Positions 1-9,120 of a stretch of DNA of 64,000 nucleotides are shown here, piece after piece. Origin of the DNA: JAFECT01 sp963838235 (GTDB taxonomy: Bacteria > Pseudomonadota > Alphaproteobacteria > Caulobacterales > Caulobacteraceae); assembly GCA_963838235.1 (NCBI GenBank), contig CAWIQJ010000006.1, positions 744,001-808,000 of the forward strand, given 5' to 3'. The notes beneath the pieces are model-generated. The model had not been told where the DNA came from, did no database searches, and saw nothing but the letters and a program-made list of their open reading frames with translations. Made by a program: the position numbers and the translations under genes. Positions within the stretch are counted from its first letter, which is position 1; each line of letters starts with the position of its first letter.

Positions 1-105
1 CTGATCACGCCCGAAACCGACGCCTGGGCGAAGATTCGTGCGGTGATCCTTGAGCAGCTGCACATGGGCCCGGCTGCGTTAACCGAACATCACGCCAAAC
101 CATGA
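1..105 (+). CDS. C-terminal end of an unidentified protein (cut by window start)
   Basis: The first 34 codons are open from base 1 and end at a TGA at 103-105. The peptide begins LITPETDAWAKIR and ends in HHAKP. It lies 45 bases upstream of modA on the same strand, where a molybdate-responsive regulator often sits. The tail shows no motif that proves this, so no function is assigned. Confidence 0.5.
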   Translation: MITPETDAWAKIRAVILEQLHMGPAALTEHHAKP

Positions 106-150
106 TGGGGCCCAACCGCCTTCTGCTAGAACCCCACGGTCCGCCTGAAA

Positions 151-924
151 GTGACCTCGATGTTGCGCGCGCTCTTCGTTCCGATCCTCGCCGCCCTGAC
201 CCTGGGCGCCGCTGCGCCGCCGGCCACCATCGACGTGTTCGCCGCCGCCAGTCTGAAGGAAGCGGTGGATGACGCGGGCGCGGCCTACCAGGCGAAGACC
301 GGCGTGAAAATTCGCGCGACCTATGCCTCGTCTGCCCAGCTCGCCAAACAGATCGACCAGGGCGCGCCGGCGGACCTGTTCATCTCCGCCGACACCGAGT
401 GGATGGACTGGTCGGTGAAGCGCAATCTGATGGACGCGGGCACGCGCCGCACGGTCGCGTCGAACGCCCTGGTGCTGGTCGCGCCGCTCGACTCCAAGAT
501 CAAACCCTTCACCCTCGGTCGCGGCGCGCCCCTGGTGAAGCTCGCCGACGGCGGCCGCATCGCGGTGGGCGAAATCGCGAGCGTACCGGCCGGCATCTAC
601 GCCAAGTCCGCCTTCACCAACCTCGGCCTCTGGGATCAGGTGAAGGACCACCTGGCCCAGGGCGAGAATGTGCGCGCGGCCCTGGCCTTCGTGGCGCGCG
701 GCGAGGCGCCGCTGGGCGTGGTCTATGCGACGGACGCCAAGGCGGAGCCGAAGGTCAAGGTGATTGCGACCTTCCCGGAAAGCTCGCACCCGCCGATCGT
801 CTATCCCGCCGCCGTCGTGCGCGCGTCGAAACAAGGCGCCGCCGCGCAAGCCTTCCTCGGCTTCCTCGCCGGCCGCGACGGCCAGGCGATCCTGCGCCGC
901 CGGGGATTCGGTCCTCCAAAATGA
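151..924 (+). CDS. modA: ModA, periplasmic molybdate-binding protein
   Basis: Solute-binding component of the ABC molybdate importer, acting in the periplasm to capture molybdate or tungstate for ModB. About 255 residues, the usual family size. An N-terminal signal peptide (MLRALFVPILAALTLGAAA) is followed by the family start IDVFAAASLKEA. Further on are APADLFISAD and the GVVYATDA ligand-binding segment. The GTG at 151 gives the longest reading; the ATG at 160 gives a cleaner signal peptide and may be the real start. The stop overlaps the modB ATG (ATGA), so the two are translationally coupled. Confidence 0.93.
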   Translation: MTSMLRALFVPILAALTLGAAAPPATIDVFAAASLKEAVDDAGAAYQAKTGVKIRATYASSAQLAKQIDQGAPADLFISADTEWMDWSVKRNLMDAGTRRTVASNALVLVAPLDSKIKPFTLGRGAPLVKLADGGRIAVGEIASVPAGIYAKSAFTNLGLWDQVKDHLAQGENVRAALAFVARGEAPLGVVYATDAKAEPKVKVIATFPESSHPPIVYPAAVVRASKQGAAAQAFLGFLAGRDGQAILRRRGFGPPK

Positions 925-1616
925 ATTTAGCGCTCAGCGACGCCGAGATCGAGACCCTGCTGCTGTCGCTGCGCGTCGCGGGCGTGGCGACCGCGGTGGC
1001 GCTGCCGCTGGGCGTGCTCACCGCCTGGGTGCTCGCCAGGTTCCGCTTTCCCGGCCGCGATCTGATTTCCGGCATCGTGCATCTGCCGCTGGTCCTGCCG
1101 CCGGTGGTGACCGGCTACGCCTTGCTCGTCCTGTTCGGAACCAAGGGGCCCATCGGCGCCCTGCTCAAACCCTTCGGCATCGTTTTCGCTTTCGACTGGA
1201 CCGGCGCCGCGCTCGCGGCGGGCCTGATGGGCTTTCCGCTGCTGGTGCGCGCCGCGCGTCTGTCCTTCGAAGCGGTCGACCCGGGCTTGGAGCAGGCCGC
1301 CGCGACCCTGGGCGCGCCGCCGGCGCGGCGGTTCTTCCGGGTGACCCTGCCGCTCGCCGCGCCCGGCGTGGTCGCCGGAACCGTGCTGGCCTTCGCCAAG
1401 GCGCTGGGTGAGTTCGGCGCCACCATCACCTTCGTCTCCAACATTCCGGGCCTGACCCGCACCCTGCCGCTGGCCATCTACACCCTGACCCAGACGCCTG
1501 ACGGCGATGCGGCCGCCACGCGGCTGGTGATCATCTCGGTGGCGATCTCCATCGGCGCGGTGCTGATCGCCGAGCGGGTGTCGCGCGCGGTCGCACGCCG
1601 GGCGGCCGGCCTGTGA
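921..1616 (+). CDS. modB: ModB, molybdate ABC transporter permease
   Basis: Inner-membrane channel subunit of the molybdate importer, 231 residues with about five membrane helices. The family EAA loop, which docks on the ATPase, is visible near residues 115-140 (QAAATLGAPPARRFFRVTLP), followed by ALGEFGATITF, typical of ModB. The ATG at 921 is inside the modA stop and the TGA at 1614-1616 overlaps the modC GTG, so modABC is a tight operon. Confidence 0.94.
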   Translation: MNLALSDAEIETLLLSLRVAGVATAVALPLGVLTAWVLARFRFPGRDLISGIVHLPLVLPPVVTGYALLVLFGTKGPIGALLKPFGIVFAFDWTGAALAAGLMGFPLLVRAARLSFEAVDPGLEQAAATLGAPPARRFFRVTLPLAAPGVVAGTVLAFAKALGEFGATITFVSNIPGLTRTLPLAIYTLTQTPDGDAAATRLVIISVAISIGAVLIAERVSRAVARRAAGL

Positions 1617-2678
1617 GTCTCGACGTCGACATCGAGGCGCGCCGCGGCGCCTTCACCCTCGACGCCGCCTTCCGGTCGAACGCACGCGCGCTGGCCCTGT
1701 TCGGCCGCTCCGGCGCGGGCAAGTCGACCCTGGCGGACGTCATCGCGGGCCTGCTGAAGCCGAAGCGTGGTCGCGTCGTGCTCGACGGCGAGACTTCTCT
1801 ACGAGCACGGCCGCGTCTTCGTCCCGGCCTGGAAGCGGCGCATCGGCGTGGTGTTCCAGGACCCGCGCCTGTTCCCGCATCTGTCGGTGCGCGAGAACCT
1901 CGTCTTCGGCCGCCCAAGAGAAAACGTGTCCGCCGACGTCGGTGAGATCGCAGCGCTCTTGGGCATCGACACCCTGCTCGACCGCCGTCCCAGCACGCTG
2001 TCGGGCGGCGAGGCGCGCCGCGTCGCCATCGGCCGTGCGCTGGTCGCGCAACCACGCCTCCTGATCCTCGACGAACCGCTCGCCGGCCTCGACGGCGCGC
2101 GCCGGGCCGAGCTTCTGCCCTATCTCGAACGGCTGAAGGCCGAGGGCGGGCCGCCGCTCATCTACGTCAGCCATGTGGTGGACGAGGTCACCCGCCTCGC
2201 CGACGAGATCGTGCTGCTGTCGCACGGCATGACGCTTGCCTGTGCGCCGGTCTCGGAAATCTTCGATCACCCCGAGGCCGAAGCCGCCGCCGCCCTCGAT
2301 GCGCCGATCTCGGTGATCGAGGCCAAGGTCGCCGCGCATGAGGACGGGAGCACCCGCTTGCTGCTCGGCGGCGACCAGAGCTTCATCGTCCCGCGCCTCG
2401 ACGCGGCGCCGGGCGCGGCCGCGCGCCTGGTCGTCGATGCCCGCGACGTGGCCATCGCCCTGTCCAACCCGCGCGACCTCAGCGTGCAGAACCGCCTGGT
2501 CATGCGCGTCGCGGCGCTGAAGCCGCGCGCCGAGGGCGTGGTGGTGCGCCTCGAAGCGCCGGACCTGGTCCTGAAGTCGCTGGTGACCCTCGCTGCGGTC
2601 GCCCAGCTCGGCCTCGAGCCCGGCCGCACGGTGGTCGCCCTGGTGAAGGCCACGGCGGCGCGGCGCGCTCAGGTCTGA
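1613..2678 (+). CDS. modC: ModC, molybdate transporter ATPase (frameshifted)
   Basis: ATP-binding subunit of the molybdate importer. The GTG start at 1613 overlaps the modB stop. The reading begins MSLDVDIEA and carries Walker A GRSGAGKST. Around 1793-1799 (gagacttctctac) the frame changes by one base and the protein continues LLYEHGRVFVPAWKRRIGVVFQ with a Q-loop, signature LSGGEARR, Walker B LLILDEPLAGLD, switch-histidine segment YVSHVVDEV, and a C-terminal TOBE/MOP domain. Both halves align with one ModC of about 354 residues, so the shift is most likely one inserted base in the assembly. A genuine frameshift mutation would abolish transport. Confidence 0.9.
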
Positions 2679-2690
2679 TACAAGCCTCCT

Positions 2691-3437
2691 ATGTTCAGCG
2701 ACCGCGAAGTCGAACGCTACGCCCGCCACCTCGTCCTGCGCGAGATCGGCGGCCCGGGTCAGCAGAAGCTGAAGGCCGCGCGCGTGCTCATCGCGGGCCT
2801 GGGCGGCGTGGGCGGTCCGGCGGCGCTCTATCTGGCGGCGGCGGGCGTGGGCCGGATCGGTCTCGTCGATGACGACACGGTCTCGCTCTCCAACCTGCAG
2901 CGCCAAATTCAATTCACCGAAAGCGACCTCGGCCGCTCCAAGGTCGAAGCCGGCCGCGAACGCCTCAGTGCCCTGAATGCCGACGTCGTCGTCGAGGCCA
3001 TCGCCGAACGTATCAACGCCGACAATGCGCGCGCGCTGGTGCACGGCAGCGACGTCGTCATTGACGGCACGGACAGCTTCGAGACGCGTCAGATCATAGG
3101 CGACGCCTGCGTCGTGGAGGATGTCCCGCTCGTGGCCGCCGCCATCGGCCGCTGGGATGCGCAGATCGCGGTGCTGCGCGGTCGTCCGTGCTGGCGTTGC
3201 TTTGTCCCCGAGATTCCGCCGGGCGCCGAGACCTGCGCGGCGGTGGGCGTGGTTGGCGCGCTGGCGGGCGTGGCGGGCAGTTTCGCGGCGCTGGCGGCGA
3301 TCAAGCTCATCACCGGCGCCGGCGACGATCCGACCGGACAAGTGCTGATGCTCGACACTTTGACCTGGCGTGCGCGCAGCGTGACGCTGCACGCGGACCC
3401 GGCGTGTCCGGTTTGCGCGCCCACCGCTCACGGGTGA
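2691..3437 (+). CDS. moeB: HesA/MoeB/ThiF-family adenylyltransferase
   Basis: E1-like enzyme that adenylates the C-terminal glycine of a small sulfur-carrier protein (MoaD for molybdopterin, or ThiS for thiamine). 248 residues, cytoplasmic. Visible are the nucleotide-binding loop IAGLGGVGGPAALYLAAAG, the acidic strand LVDDDTVSLSNLQRQ and zinc ligands CWRC and CPVC. It follows modC by 12 bases, and the pairing with molybdate uptake favours a MoeB role in molybdenum cofactor synthesis. ThiF is the alternative, since the two families cannot be separated by sequence alone. Confidence 0.8.
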   Translation: MFSDREVERYARHLVLREIGGPGQQKLKAARVLIAGLGGVGGPAALYLAAAGVGRIGLVDDDTVSLSNLQRQIQFTESDLGRSKVEAGRERLSALNADVVVEAIAERINADNARALVHGSDVVIDGTDSFETRQIIGDACVVEDVPLVAAAIGRWDAQIAVLRGRPCWRCFVPEIPPGAETCAAVGVVGALAGVAGSFAALAAIKLITGAGDDPTGQVLMLDTLTWRARSVTLHADPACPVCAPTAHG

Positions 3438-3443
3438 GGGAGG

Positions 3444-6400
3444 TTAGGCCCGTCCCGGCGCCGCCACCGTGCCCTTGCGTTCCAGCTTGCCCCACAGCAC
3501 GCGGCGGCCGCGGACGGCGTTGGCGACGGCCTTGACCACCACATAGTACATCAGCTGGCGGTAGCCGAAGCGCTGCAGCGGCAGCCACGGCAGGTCTCTC
3601 CACGGCGCGCGCGGCTCCAGCGCCATGCCGACGACGCCGGCGGCGAGGTCGAGCAGGATGAAGGCCATCCAGTAGGCGACGGCGCGGATCAGGTCGTCGG
3701 AGTTCCACTCCTGCGGATGCGACTGCGCCGCCATCCAGGCCGAGACCAGCGATCAAGATCACCGCGGCGTCCACCAGCGGCGAGATCGTCGTCATGACGA
3801 TCTGGAACAGCCAGACCTGCGGCAGGGCGACATAGCCGAGCGCGACGTTCTTTTTCGAAAACAGCGCCGAGCGGTGCTTCCACAGGCACTGCAGCGTGCC
3901 GAACGACCAGCGGAAGCGCTGCTTCAACAGGCCCTTCACCGTGTCGGGGCTCTCGGTGAAGGCGCGTGCTTCGGAATCGAAGGTCGACCTTCCAACCCGC
4001 CTGCTGGATCGCGATGGTGAGATCCTGGTCTTCGGCCAGGGTGTCGGCGGGATAGCCGCCGATCTCGTCGAGCGCGGACCTGCGCCAGGCGCCGACCGCG
4101 CCGGGAACCACCGTCACTGCGCCCAGCACCGCCAGCGCACGCCGCTCGAGGTTCTGCGCGGTCACATACTCCAGCGCCTGCCAGCGGGTGATCAGGTTCA
4201 TGCGGTTGCCCGACCAGGGCGTTGCCGGCGACGGCGCCGATCTTCGGGTCGGCGAACCAGCGCGCGAGCGCGCCCAATGGTTTCCGGCGGGAATTGCGTG
4301 TCGGCGTCGAGCGCCACGACGATCTCGCCGCTGACCTCGAGCAGGCCGCGGTTCAGCGCGTTCGCCTTGCCGCCGTTCTCGAAGCGCATCAGGCGCACGC
4401 GCGGATCGTCCTTGAACGCGTCTTCGACCACCTTGGCGGTCGCGTCGGCGGAGCCGTCGTCGAGCACCAGGACCTCGAGGTCGGTCCAGTCCGACGCCAG
4501 GATCTGGCGCACGGAGGCCACGATCACGCGCTCCTCGTTGAAGCAGGGGATCAGCACGCTGACCTGGTGTCGATGCGCCGGGTCGAGCTCCGGCGGACTG
4601 GTGCGCGCCGTCTTGATCACGTGCGCGAGCGCGAAACTCGCCAGGAACAGCAGCCGCGCAACGCCCAGCACGATCGCGGTCATCAACAGGATGCGCACGC
4701 CTTCCTCGAAGTTGCGCACCAGGAAGAACACCGACCGGTCGAGCAGTAATTCGAAGGAGTCGCGGTTCGCCGGCGGCATCGCCTGCGCCAGCGTCATGTC
4801 CGCGCCGTCGCTCATGCGCACGAGATCGCTCACCCGCACGAGTTTATAATGGTGAGGGCTATTGCGAAGCGCTTCGATCAGGCCAGGCAGCGCATCCACT
4901 GTCGCTTGGCGATCGCCGCCGGCGTCGTGCAATAGGATGACGCGGCCGGGCGTTGCACCGCGCGGATTCTCCAATTGGTCCAGCACGCGTGAGATGATGA
5001 GCGCCGGCGCGGGCTTCTGCCAATCGTCCGGGTCGATGCGCAGGCCGACGTTCACATAGCCCAGGTTCTGCGCCAGCAGCAGCGGCGCGACTTCGTTCGG
5101 CGTCGACGGATCGGCGTCGCCCAGATAGGGTGGCCGGAACAGGCGCAGGGATCGTCCGGTCAGGGTCTCGAACAGGCGCTGGGTGGCGTTCAGTTCGAGC
5201 TGCGCTTCGGGTAGCGGCACCTGGCCGATGTTCGGGTGGGTGAAGGTGTGGCTGCCGACCTCCTGGTCTTCGCGCACCTCGCGCATCACCAGGTCGGGGC
5301 GGTGCTCCATGTTCTCGCCGATGACGAAGAAGGTCGCCGGCGCATTGTATTGCTTGAGGATGTCGAGGATCTTCGGCGTCCAGCGGCCGTCGGGCCCGTC
5401 GTCGAAGGTAAGCGCGACCATCTGCTCGTGCTGTTTGTCGAAACCCAGGCGCTGCACGCGATAGGCCGTCGGCATGGCGGCGTAGCTCTCGTCAGAGATC
5501 AGGTCCGTCTTCGGATCGAGGGTAAAGTCGCGGTGGCCCGGGTGCGGCGTGTCGGTCACCCGCAGAATCTCGCCGTCGCCGTCGAAATCGACCCCGGAGC
5601 CGGCCGTAAGCGTATGCAGGCCGTCCGGCGTCGCCTTGTCGTAGGGCGCGCCGAGCACGCTCCACACGTCAGGATCTTCCGTGCCCAGGCGCCACAGCGC
5701 ATAGCCGTGCGGGCGCCAGCTGTCGGTGACCTGAATCTCGTTGAACATCGTCACGGCGTCGAGGAACCAGGCCTCGTGCTGCTGACCGTCGCCGTCGTCG
5801 GTGTAGGAATAGGTCGGCGTGAGCGAGTTCGAGTCGAAAGTGATCGTGGCGTCTGAATCGTCGGCGTTCTGCGTCGCTTCCTGGAAGGTGACGGTGTCCG
5901 CCGAACTCTTGCCCGCCCAGTCGTAGCCGTAGGAGCCCAGGCCGATGATGGTCTTGTTCGGATCCAGGTGTCTGGTCAGGCGCTCGAGGTTTTCTTCGTA
6001 CCAGCCCTGGCTGGCGGGCGAGCCCGGCGCGCCGGTGCGGTAGTGCTCGTCGTAGCCCATCAGCACCAGCTGATCGACGTTGGGCGCCATCTTGTCCGGC
6101 GACCAGTCGAGATCGTCGAACGGAACGGTCGCCCACAGCTGGTGGCCGTGCGCGGCCAGCGCCGCGTGCGCCTGGGCGAGAAAGCCGGGATAGAGCGCCA
6201 GCCCGCGCGGTTTCATGTCTTCGAAATCGAAACAGATGCCCGCCCACGCGTTCTTGTCGGCCTGGTCGACGACGGCGGCGATCAGGGCGGCGCGCGCCTT
6301 TGGAGACTCGAGCAGCTGGTCGACCATCGGGCCCATCCAGCCGTCGCTCTGCAGGTTCATGATCACGGCGACGATGGCGGGTTTTTTCTTGGCCGTGCGC

Positions 6401-6834
6401 AACACGGCGCGGCCGGCCGGGTCGGCCACGACCGAGATGTCGCCCTTGGCCGACTGCAGCGTCATCCACTGCGGCGCCACCACGTCGATCTCATCGATGT
6501 GCTTTTGCAGCGAGGCGCGCGAGTTACCGTTGTCGACGACGTGAAAGGCCACCACCAGGGGCTTGCCGACGACGGCGGGCACCGGCGCGGCCTTGCGCTG
6601 CTGCTTCTGCAGCTCGCGCAGCCAGGGGATTTCCTTGCTTCGGTGGTATTCGGTGTGGACCGCCGCGAGCGAGCGAGGCGAGCGGAAACTGACCCCCGGC
6701 AGGCTGGGCGACGTGGCCAGGGTCATGGCGAAACCGGCCAGCAGCAGGAACAGCACCGCCGTCAGCAGCCCGAACACCCACGAGGTGCGGCGCGATCGTT
6801 TGCCCGACGGGTCGTGGAAGACGTAGCTCTGCAT
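3444..6834 (-). CDS. Trifunctional GH18-like / NodB polysaccharide deacetylase / GT2 glycosyltransferase (frameshifted)
   Basis: A membrane-anchored giant of about 1,110 residues. In order: a cytoplasmic tail and one membrane helix (about 20-40); a GH18-like module (about 90-390) with the acidic strand GICFDFED and LVLMGYDEHY; a NodB deacetylase (about 450-650) with TFDDGP, SHTFTHPN and RPPYLGD; a membrane helix; then a GT2 synthase with VSVLIPCFNEER, DDGSAD, DADT, AEDQD and KQRFRW, followed by membrane helices. The GT2 part is broken by four frame changes near 4270, 4203, 3972 and 3745. Each is explained by one extra base, for example tcGGGc for tcGGc. Domain content equals PgaB plus PgaC, so it may make and trim a poly-N-acetylglucosamine-like polymer. 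The substrate is inferred. Confidence 0.85.
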
Positions 6835-6983
6835 GATCCTGGGCTGGAGTCCTCGGCTGGGCCGCAGAGCCTAGATCGGCCCTTGCCGGGGCGGAAGCCA
6901 GACCGTTGGCGGCCGTCGTCATACGACAAAACGCCCCAGCCGCAAGCCGGCCGCGTCTTTCGCTTGTCGCAGACCCGGGCGGC

Positions 6984-7541
6984 TCAGCCGAAGAACAGCC
7001 GCCACATCAGCCGGCCCGGAATGAAGGTCAGCAGGCCCGCGACGATCAGCCCGCCCAGGAACAGGCCCGCCATCAGCCGCCCGTGCAGTCGTACCCGGGC
7101 GGTGCGGACCGCCCAGAGCGCCATGGGCAGGGCGATGATCACCCAGCCGGACAGGAGGTGGATGAAGCTGAAACTGCCGTGGTTCAGCTCTCGGATGAAC
7201 AGCGAACTCACCGCTGTGGTCCCCATGGCGACGACCCAGCTCCAGCCCAGGACCCGGTGCAGCGTCGTGCCCTTCACCCCGATCAGCTGGACGGTCCCGA
7301 TGCCGAGCGCGGTCAGGGCGGCGGCGACGTGGAGCTTGATCTGGAGCGGCTGGGCCGCCAGCAGTGCCGGATCGGGCAGGTGGGGGTGGATCTGCAGAGT
7401 GGCGAAATAGGCCATCCACTCCGCCGGCGAACGTTGGGCGCCCACCACGGCCAGAATCCCAGCCACGATGGCCGCGATGATCAGAAAGGTGCGGGGCGTC
7501 ACAATTCGGCTGTGGTCGGATCGGAGGGCTTCGTCGGTCAT
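6984..7541 (-). CDS. DUF2306-family membrane protein
   Basis: 185 residues with four or five membrane helices: an N-terminal anchor, KLHVAAALTALGIGTVQL, the WVVAMGTTAVSSLFI segment, and FIHLLSGWVIIALPMALW. The loop histidines and HRVLGWSWV are typical of DUF2306 proteins, which resemble small haem-binding or cytochrome-like four-helix proteins but have no established function. The start at 7541 has a purine-rich site (GGAGACCGAG) just upstream. It is divergent from the LytTR gene at 7705, suggesting a shared promoter region. Confidence 0.75.
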   Translation of the reverse strand: MTDEALRSDHSRIVTPRTFLIIAAIVAGILAVVGAQRSPAEWMAYFATLQIHPHLPDPALLAAQPLQIKLHVAAALTALGIGTVQLIGVKGTTLHRVLGWSWVVAMGTTAVSSLFIRELNHGSFSFIHLLSGWVIIALPMALWAVRTARVRLHGRLMAGLFLGGLIVAGLLTFIPGRLMWRLFFG

Positions 7542-7704
7542 CTCGGTCTCCGGGGTGGACGCCCCCGGTCTGATGCGGCGCCTCGGTCGTGGCGAGCGCG
7601 TTTGCGCCGAACGCCTTGCCGTCTGCGTGGGCGGACGGGGCAGTCCGTCCGCGAAGCGTGAACGGCGGGCTTCACGGCGCCCCGGCTTCGTGGTTTCAAC
7701 GGTC

Positions 7705-8496
7705 ATGCTCGAACCAGTCGCGCCGCCCGCCGTCCCCTCAGCCGCCCGTCCGTTGGTCGATGAGCCGGCGTGGCGCGCCTGGGCGCGCGGTCTGGCGATC
7801 ACGGCTGGGGCGGCGGTCTTTCTGGCCTATCTCGGTCCGTTTGGGACCGGCCAGTTCCCGCTTTCGACGCGGCTCCTCTACTGGGGCGTCCTGATGCTCG
7901 GCGGCGGCGTCTGGGGGCGTTTGGCCGCGATGTGGGTCACCCGCTTTCCGGTGCTCGCCGGGCGGCTCTGGCTGACCTCCGCCGTGCTGACCCTGATCAT
8001 CGCCGCACCCGGCCTGTTCGTGGTGTGGGATTTCAGCTCGGTGGTGTTCGGCCAGCCATTGCTCATCGCCACTCTGTCGTACTTTGTCGGCCCGGTGGTC
8101 GCGGTCTCGGCCGTCATGACCCTGATCAGCCTGGCCGCTGAACAGCGGCCGCGCGAGACGCACGCTGCGGTCGACCAAAAGCCGCCGCGTTTCGCGGACC
8201 GCCTGCCGCTGAAACTGAAGGGCGCGGAAATCTACGCCGTGTCGGCCGAGGATCACTATCTGCGCATCCATACCGACCGCGGCTCCGACCTGATTCTGAT
8301 GCGCCTGGCCGACGCGGTCGGCGAGCTCGACGGCCTCGAGGGCGCCCAGACGCACCGCTCCTGGTGGGTGGCGAAGAGCGCCGTCACCGGCGCCGAACGC
8401 GGCGACGGCCGCGCGGTGTTTACGCTCAAGAATGGCGTGAAGGCGCCGGTCAGCCGGACCTATGCGCGCGTGCTGCGGCGTGAGGGGTGGTACTGA
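7705..8496 (+). CDS. Membrane-anchored LytTR-domain transcriptional regulator
   Basis: 263 residues. The first 140 or so form four membrane helices (ITAGAAVFLAYLGPFG, LLYWGVLMLGGGVWG, SAVLTLIIAAPGLFVV, FVGPVVAVSAVMTLI). The C-terminal 100 residues are a LytTR DNA-binding domain (LKGAEIYAVSAEDHYLRIHT, THRSWWVA, KNGVKAPVSRTYAR). There is no receiver domain, so the signal is probably sensed in the membrane. Such proteins are often encoded beside the membrane protein they regulate, here the divergent DUF2306 gene. The ATG at 7705 is chosen because upstream codons add a non-conserved Arg-rich stretch. Confidence 0.85.
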   Translation: MLEPVAPPAVPSAARPLVDEPAWRAWARGLAITAGAAVFLAYLGPFGTGQFPLSTRLLYWGVLMLGGGVWGRLAAMWVTRFPVLAGRLWLTSAVLTLIIAAPGLFVVWDFSSVVFGQPLLIATLSYFVGPVVAVSAVMTLISLAAEQRPRETHAAVDQKPPRFADRLPLKLKGAEIYAVSAEDHYLRIHTDRGSDLILMRLADAVGELDGLEGAQTHRSWWVAKSAVTGAERGDGRAVFTLKNGVKAPVSRTYARVLRREGWY

Positions 8497-8499
8497 GTC

Positions 8500-9045
8500 T
8501 TATGTCTTGCGCCGCGCGCGCCACGCGTCGCTGGTCTGGCCCCACAGGCGCACCACATGATCCTCGTACGGCGGCGGCATCTTCGCCAGGTCGCGCGGCT
8601 TCGAGCCGAGACGTTCGGCGACCTTGGCCGAAGGGGTGTTCGCCTCGTCGACGCAGTGGATGATGTCGGTCCAGCCCAGATGGTCGACCGCCCAGTCCAT
8701 CGCCGCGGTCGCGCTCTCCACCGCATAGCCCTTGCCCCAGCTTTCGCGCGCCAGGCCCCAGCCGACCTCGGTCCCGGGCCAGTCCGCCGGCGTCCAGGGC
8801 CCGACGCGTCCGACCCAGCGGCCGGTCGCCTTCTCGATCACCGAGAACATGGCGTAACCGTTCAGCGTCCACGACCCAGCCATGCTCATCACCATGCGCC
8901 AGCACGCCGAGCGCGCCGACACGCCGCCGATGAAGCGCGCGACGGCTTCGTCCTGCATCATCTGAAACCAGGGTTCGAAATCTTCGTACGCGGTGGGGCG
9001 CAGGATGAGGCGTTCGGTCTCGAGGGTAGGGCCGGGAGCTTGCAT
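8500..9045 (-). CDS. GNAT-family N-acetyltransferase (RimJ/RimL type)
   Basis: 181 residues, cytoplasmic. It opens with the family signature LETERLILRPTAYEDFEPW, has strand beta-4 at RWVGRVGPWTPADW and acetyl-CoA pyrophosphate-loop residues around GWGLARESWGKGYAVE, then a C-terminal THCVDEANTPSAK-like segment (IIHCVDEANTPSAKVAERLG). These mark a RimJ/RimL-type acetyltransferase; the substrate (ribosomal protein, amino acid or antibiotic) cannot be told. It converges on the LytTR gene with 3 bases between stops. Confidence 0.85.
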   Translation of the reverse strand: MQAPGPTLETERLILRPTAYEDFEPWFQMMQDEAVARFIGGVSARSACWRMVMSMAGSWTLNGYAMFSVIEKATGRWVGRVGPWTPADWPGTEVGWGLARESWGKGYAVESATAAMDWAVDHLGWTDIIHCVDEANTPSAKVAERLGSKPRDLAKMPPPYEDHVVRLWGQTSDAWRARRKT

Positions 9046-9070
9046 GGACGGGGCGTAGCAAAGTTAGCGG

Positions 9071-9109
9071 CGATTGTCCCCCCGCCTTGAAGGCGGGGGG
9101 ACAATCGCG
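9071..9109 (-). terminator. Perfect 17-bp hairpin, probable terminator
   Basis: GCGATTGTCCCCCCGCC (9071-9087) and its exact complement (9093-9109) enclose a TTGAA loop. The hairpin lies 11 bases beyond the stop of the secreted-protein gene at 9121 and before the GNAT start. There is no strong T-run, so Rho-independent action is uncertain. Confidence 0.6.
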
Positions 9110-9120
9110 CGCCTATGCTT

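Noticed and set aside
1780..1805. Programmed frameshift in modC
   Set aside because: No slippery heptamer or downstream structure is visible and modC is not known to use recoding; a one-base error is simpler.
1740..3431. Long minus-strand frame under modC and moeB
   Set aside because: Composition is Arg/Asp/Ala-rich noise; both plus-strand genes have convincing motifs.
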